A stretch of DNA of 16,626 nucleotides, from assembly GCA_002391105.1 (NCBI GenBank), contig DGRT01000106.1, positions 1 to 16,626 of the forward strand, read 5' to 3'. This stretch comes from Lachnospiraceae bacterium UBA4381 (lineage in GTDB: Bacteria; Bacillota; Clostridia; Lachnospirales; Lachnospiraceae). This document shows positions 14,102-16,626 of the stretch, piece after piece. Within the stretch, counting starts at the first letter, position 1. The number at the start of each line of letters is the position of its first letter. The notes below the pieces were generated by a model. That model was not told the origin of the DNA, searched no databases, and worked only from the letters and a program-made list of their open reading frames with translations. The position numbers and the translations under genes are program-made.

Positions 14102-14146
14102 AATATGCACCGATAATTAATATGCACCAAATAATAAATATGTACC
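14102..14146 (+). repeat. Three copies of AATATGCACC in the thrS leader
   Basis: AATATGCACC occurs at 14102-14111 and 14119-14128, and AATATGTACC at 14137-14146, spaced 17 and 18 bases. They lie in the 274-base stretch (14008-14281) between the T-box terminator and the thrS start, which otherwise shows no gene and no clear second promoter. They may be protein sites or a residue of short tandem duplication. Confidence 0.5.
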
Positions 14147-14281
14147 AATAAAATGGTTTTAACGGTGATAATCCGGATAGAATAAACTCAGGGTTTATGG
14201 AAATGTTATAAAAACAGGCGTTATCAGCCGAAAAGTATAAAAGTATATTTGAACAAATAGATAAGCGAAAGGAGAAAGATT

Positions 14282-16315
14282 ATGATTATTACATTAAAAG
14301 ATGGATCATCAAAAGAGTACAGCAGTCCCATGTCTGCCATTGATATCGCAAAAGATATCAGTGAGGGGCTGGCACGTGTTGCATGTGTGGCAGAGATTAA
14401 TGGAGAGGTAAAGGACCTTAGAACAGTTATATCCGAGGACTCAACCCTTAATATTCTTACATTTGACAGTGAAGAGGGTAAGAAGACTTACTGGCATACA
14501 ACAGCTCATGTTCTTGCACAGGCTGTAAAGCATCTTTATCCGGATGCCAAGTGTACTATAGGACCTGCAATCGAAAATGGTTTCTATTATGATTTTGATA
14601 TGCCATCACTTACAAGAGATGATCTTGATAAGATCGAGGCTGAGATGAAGAAGATCGTTAAGAATGGCGATGATGTGGAATATTTCACACTTTCCAGAGA
14701 AGAAGCAGTTAAGCTTATGGAGGAGAGAAATGAACCCTTCAAGGTTGAACTTATAAATGATCTTCCTGAGGATGCTGAGATAAGCTTCTATAAGCAGGGT
14801 GACTTCACAGATCTTTGTGCAGGTCCTCATCTTATGAATACCAAGGCGGTAAAGTTCTTCAAGCTTACATCATCATCAGCCGCTTACTGGCGCGGAGATG
14901 CTAATCGTGAAACTCTTACACGTATCTATGGAACATCCTATACAAAGAAGGCGGACCTGGAAGAGCGTCTTGCATATCTTGAGACAGTTAGGCTTCGTGA
15001 CCACAACAGACTGGGTCGTGAGCTGGAGTACTTTACAACTGTTGATGTTATCGGACAGGGACTTCCACTCTTCATGCCAAAGGGTACAAAGGTTATCCAG
15101 ACTCTTCAGAGATGGATAGAAGACCTTGAGGACTATGAATGGGGCTATGTAAGAACCAGGACTCCTCTTATGGCAAAGTCCAACCTGTATAAGCTTTCAG
15201 ATCACTGGTTCCACTATAAGGATGGTATGTTCGTTCTTAATGATGACCTGATGAGTGATGTTGATGCTAAGGAGGATCAGAAGCTCTACAACGATCCTGC
15301 TGTTGCCATGAAAAATGCACAGGAAAAGGTTTATGCTGATAAGGACGGAAGAGAGGTTATGGCTCTTCGACCTATGACATGTCCTTTCCAGTATTTTGTA
15401 TATAAGGCTAAACAGCACAGTTACCGTGACCTGCCTTATCGTATGGGCGAGACATCAACACTTTTCAGAAATGAAGACTCAGGTGAGATGCATGGTCTTA
15501 CAAGAGTAAGACAGTTTACTATATCAGAAGGACATCTTATCTGTACTCCTGAGCAGATTGCAGATGAGTTCAAGAACTGTGTAAAGCTTGCCAAGTATTG
15601 TCTTACAACTCTTGGTCTTGAGGGAGATGTATCCTACAGAATGAGTAAGTGGGATCCTGCAAATCCTGACAAGTATCTTGGAACTGCAGAGGACTGGGAC
15701 AAGGTTCAGGGTGCGATGCGCGAGATACTTGATGATATCGGATTGGACTATGTAGAAGAAGAGGGTGAAGCTGCATTTTACGGTCCTAAGCTTGATATTC
15801 AGGCGAAGAATGTATATGGCAAGGAAGACACGATGATTACTATCCAGTTGGATATGTTCCTTTCAGAAAGATATGACATGTCATATATAGATCAAAATGG
15901 CGAGAAGAAGAGACCATATATCATTCACAGAACATCCATGGGCTGTTATGAGAGAACACTTGCATGGCTTATAGAGCATTATAATGGCAATCTTCCTACA
16001 TGGCTTTGTCCTGAGCAGGTTCGCATACTTCCTATCTCAGAGAAATATATGGACTATGCTGAGCAGGTCAGAAAGGAACTTAGAAAGGCGGATGTTAAGG
16101 TAGAGGTTGATTCACGTTCTGAGAAGATCGGTTATAAGATAAGAGAAGCAAGACTGAACAAGCTTCCTTATATGCTTATAGTTGGAGCAAATGAAGCCGA
16201 AAGTGGTACAGTTTCTGTACGTACTCGTGGAGATGACGGTGACCTTGGTTCTATGGAGCTGTCACAGTTTATTGATAAGATCACACAGGAAATTCGCGAT
16301 AAAGTGCATGATTGA
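14282..16315 (+). CDS. thrS: Threonyl-tRNA synthetase
   Basis: ThrRS joins threonine to tRNA-Thr and hydrolyses mischarged Ser-tRNA-Thr. The 677-residue protein has the TGS domain (about 1-62), the editing domain with HTTAHVLAQ near 72-80 and KQGDFTDLCAGPHL, the class II catalytic core with RPMTCPFQ, YRMGETSTLFRNEDSG and VRQFTISEGH, and the C-terminal anticodon domain (WLCPEQVRILPIS onward). Zinc ligands C367, H418 and H549 correspond to C334, H385 and H511 of E. coli. It is about 35 residues longer than E. coli ThrRS, mostly from an acidic/lysine-rich insertion at about residues 315-350, just before the zinc cysteine. AAAGGAGA (14268-14275) supports the ATG at 14282. Expression is governed by the T-box leader. 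Confidence 0.97.
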   Translation: MIITLKDGSSKEYSSPMSAIDIAKDISEGLARVACVAEINGEVKDLRTVISEDSTLNILTFDSEEGKKTYWHTTAHVLAQAVKHLYPDAKCTIGPAIENGFYYDFDMPSLTRDDLDKIEAEMKKIVKNGDDVEYFTLSREEAVKLMEERNEPFKVELINDLPEDAEISFYKQGDFTDLCAGPHLMNTKAVKFFKLTSSSAAYWRGDANRETLTRIYGTSYTKKADLEERLAYLETVRLRDHNRLGRELEYFTTVDVIGQGLPLFMPKGTKVIQTLQRWIEDLEDYEWGYVRTRTPLMAKSNLYKLSDHWFHYKDGMFVLNDDLMSDVDAKEDQKLYNDPAVAMKNAQEKVYADKDGREVMALRPMTCPFQYFVYKAKQHSYRDLPYRMGETSTLFRNEDSGEMHGLTRVRQFTISEGHLICTPEQIADEFKNCVKLAKYCLTTLGLEGDVSYRMSKWDPANPDKYLGTAEDWDKVQGAMREILDDIGLDYVEEEGEAAFYGPKLDIQAKNVYGKEDTMITIQLDMFLSERYDMSYIDQNGEKKRPYIIHRTSMGCYERTLAWLIEHYNGNLPTWLCPEQVRILPISEKYMDYAEQVRKELRKADVKVEVDSRSEKIGYKIREARLNKLPYMLIVGANEAESGTVSVRTRGDDGDLGSMELSQFIDKITQEIRDKVHD

Positions 16316-16408
16316 TAATGTAGTTGATATCTTAGATAATATTTGCTACATTGAATTGCAGCAAATAAATATGGTGCTATAAAGTGTATTGTAAAGTGAG
16401 GAAAAGAC

Positions 16409-16626
16409 ATGGACGAGTTTAATCAGGGAAATGGCCAGCCTGAACAGTCAGGATACGGCCAGCCACAACAGCCGGGATACGGCCAGCCACAGCAGCCGGG
16501 ATACGGCCAGCCACAACAGCCGGGATATGGTCAGCCACAGCAGCCGGGATATGGCCAGCCACAGCAGCCGGGATATGGTCAGCCACAACAGCCGGGATAT
16601 GGCCAGCCACAGCAGCCGGGATACGG
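16409..16626 (+). CDS. GYGQPQQP-repeat protein, N-terminal part only
   Basis: The frame opens at the ATG at 16409, with GAGG (16398-16401) seven bases upstream, and runs off the end of the window without a stop. After MDEFNQGNGQPEQS it consists of GYGQPQQP octapeptides: seven full copies and part of an eighth. Such disordered Gln/Pro/Gly/Tyr-rich N-termini often precede small membrane domains (for example TM2, DUF4190 or Yip1-like) in Lachnospiraceae, but the downstream domain is not in view, so no function can be given. It is about 94 bases after thrS with no clear terminator between them, so read-through is possible. Confidence 0.8.
   Translation, partial: MDEFNQGNGQPEQSGYGQPQQPGYGQPQQPGYGQPQQPGYGQPQQPGYGQPQQPGYGQPQQPGYGQPQQPGY
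16451..16626 (+). repeat. 24-bp in-frame tandem repeat (7.3 copies)
   Basis: Units start at 16451, 16475, 16499, 16523, 16547, 16571, 16595 and 16619. They follow GGA TAY GGY CAG CCA CAR CAG CCG; the only differences are TAC/TAT, GGC/GGT and CAA/CAG, all at third codon positions. The array continues past the window. Confidence 0.95.

Noticed and set aside
16317..16352. AATGTAG/CTACATT inverted repeat as the thrS terminator
   Set aside because: The stem is only 7 bp with a 22-base loop and no T-run follows.
16419..16610. Open frame on the minus strand made of AGHIPAAV-like repeats
   Set aside because: It is the reverse reading of the 24-bp coding repeat, whose length is a multiple of three, and it has no ribosome site.
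16451..16626. CRISPR-like array
   Set aside because: The repeats are directly adjacent with no spacers and are in frame with a coding start.

Overview
The window looks like a chromosomal stretch from a low-GC Gram-positive anaerobe, most probably a Butyrivibrio- or Pseudobutyrivibrio-like member of the Lachnospiraceae. This rests on the AT-rich DNA, strong AGGAGG-type ribosome binding sites, the T-box leader before thrS, the metE-metF pair and the general protein style. No rRNA, tRNA, CRISPR array or intact transposon is visible, and the genus is an inference.

Positions 1-2845 are an accessory and decaying region. It holds a frameshifted CPBP membrane-protease remnant, a helical protein of unknown function, a macro-domain (ADP-ribose) pseudogene, an intact von Willebrand A (vWA) protein, and an ADP-ribosylglycohydrolase whose middle has been deleted. 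The last three look like an ADP-ribose-related module of which only the vWA gene survives. Positions 2823-7108 carry methionine synthesis: a LysR regulator divergent from metE, then metF. MetF makes 5-methyl-tetrahydrofolate, which MetE uses (as the polyglutamate) to methylate homocysteine. The LysR-metE gap holds two T-N11-A dyads and no visible S-box or T-box, so a MetR-type control is likely.

Positions 7109-9369 hold a terminator that repeats the one at 1339, a TetR-type C-terminal remnant with its own terminator, and a leftward pair: an XRE-type regulator with a cysteine cluster and a GGDEF diguanylate cyclase. Positions 9370-12831 are a rightward group: a WYL-domain regulator, a membrane-anchored DUF1963/YwqG-like protein, a split small membrane protein, and a YgjP-like zinc metallopeptidase. 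A HAD-family nucleotidase-like gene (13058-13567) follows a purine-rich, degenerately repetitive spacer.

Positions 13568-16315 are threonyl-tRNA synthetase and its long leader: a 59-nt REP-like hairpin, a consensus promoter, a T-box riboswitch with a probable ACC (Thr) specifier, and about 275 nt of further leader before thrS. The window ends inside a gene whose N-terminus is a perfect GYGQPQQP octapeptide repeat.

The most notable theme is the number of genes broken by frameshift or internal deletion (CPBP, macro domain, ADP-ribosylglycohydrolase, TetR, small membrane protein) lying between intact housekeeping genes. No clearly new complete system is visible. The best candidate for a little-described system is the vWA/macro/ADP-ribosylglycohydrolase cluster, and here it is a ruin.
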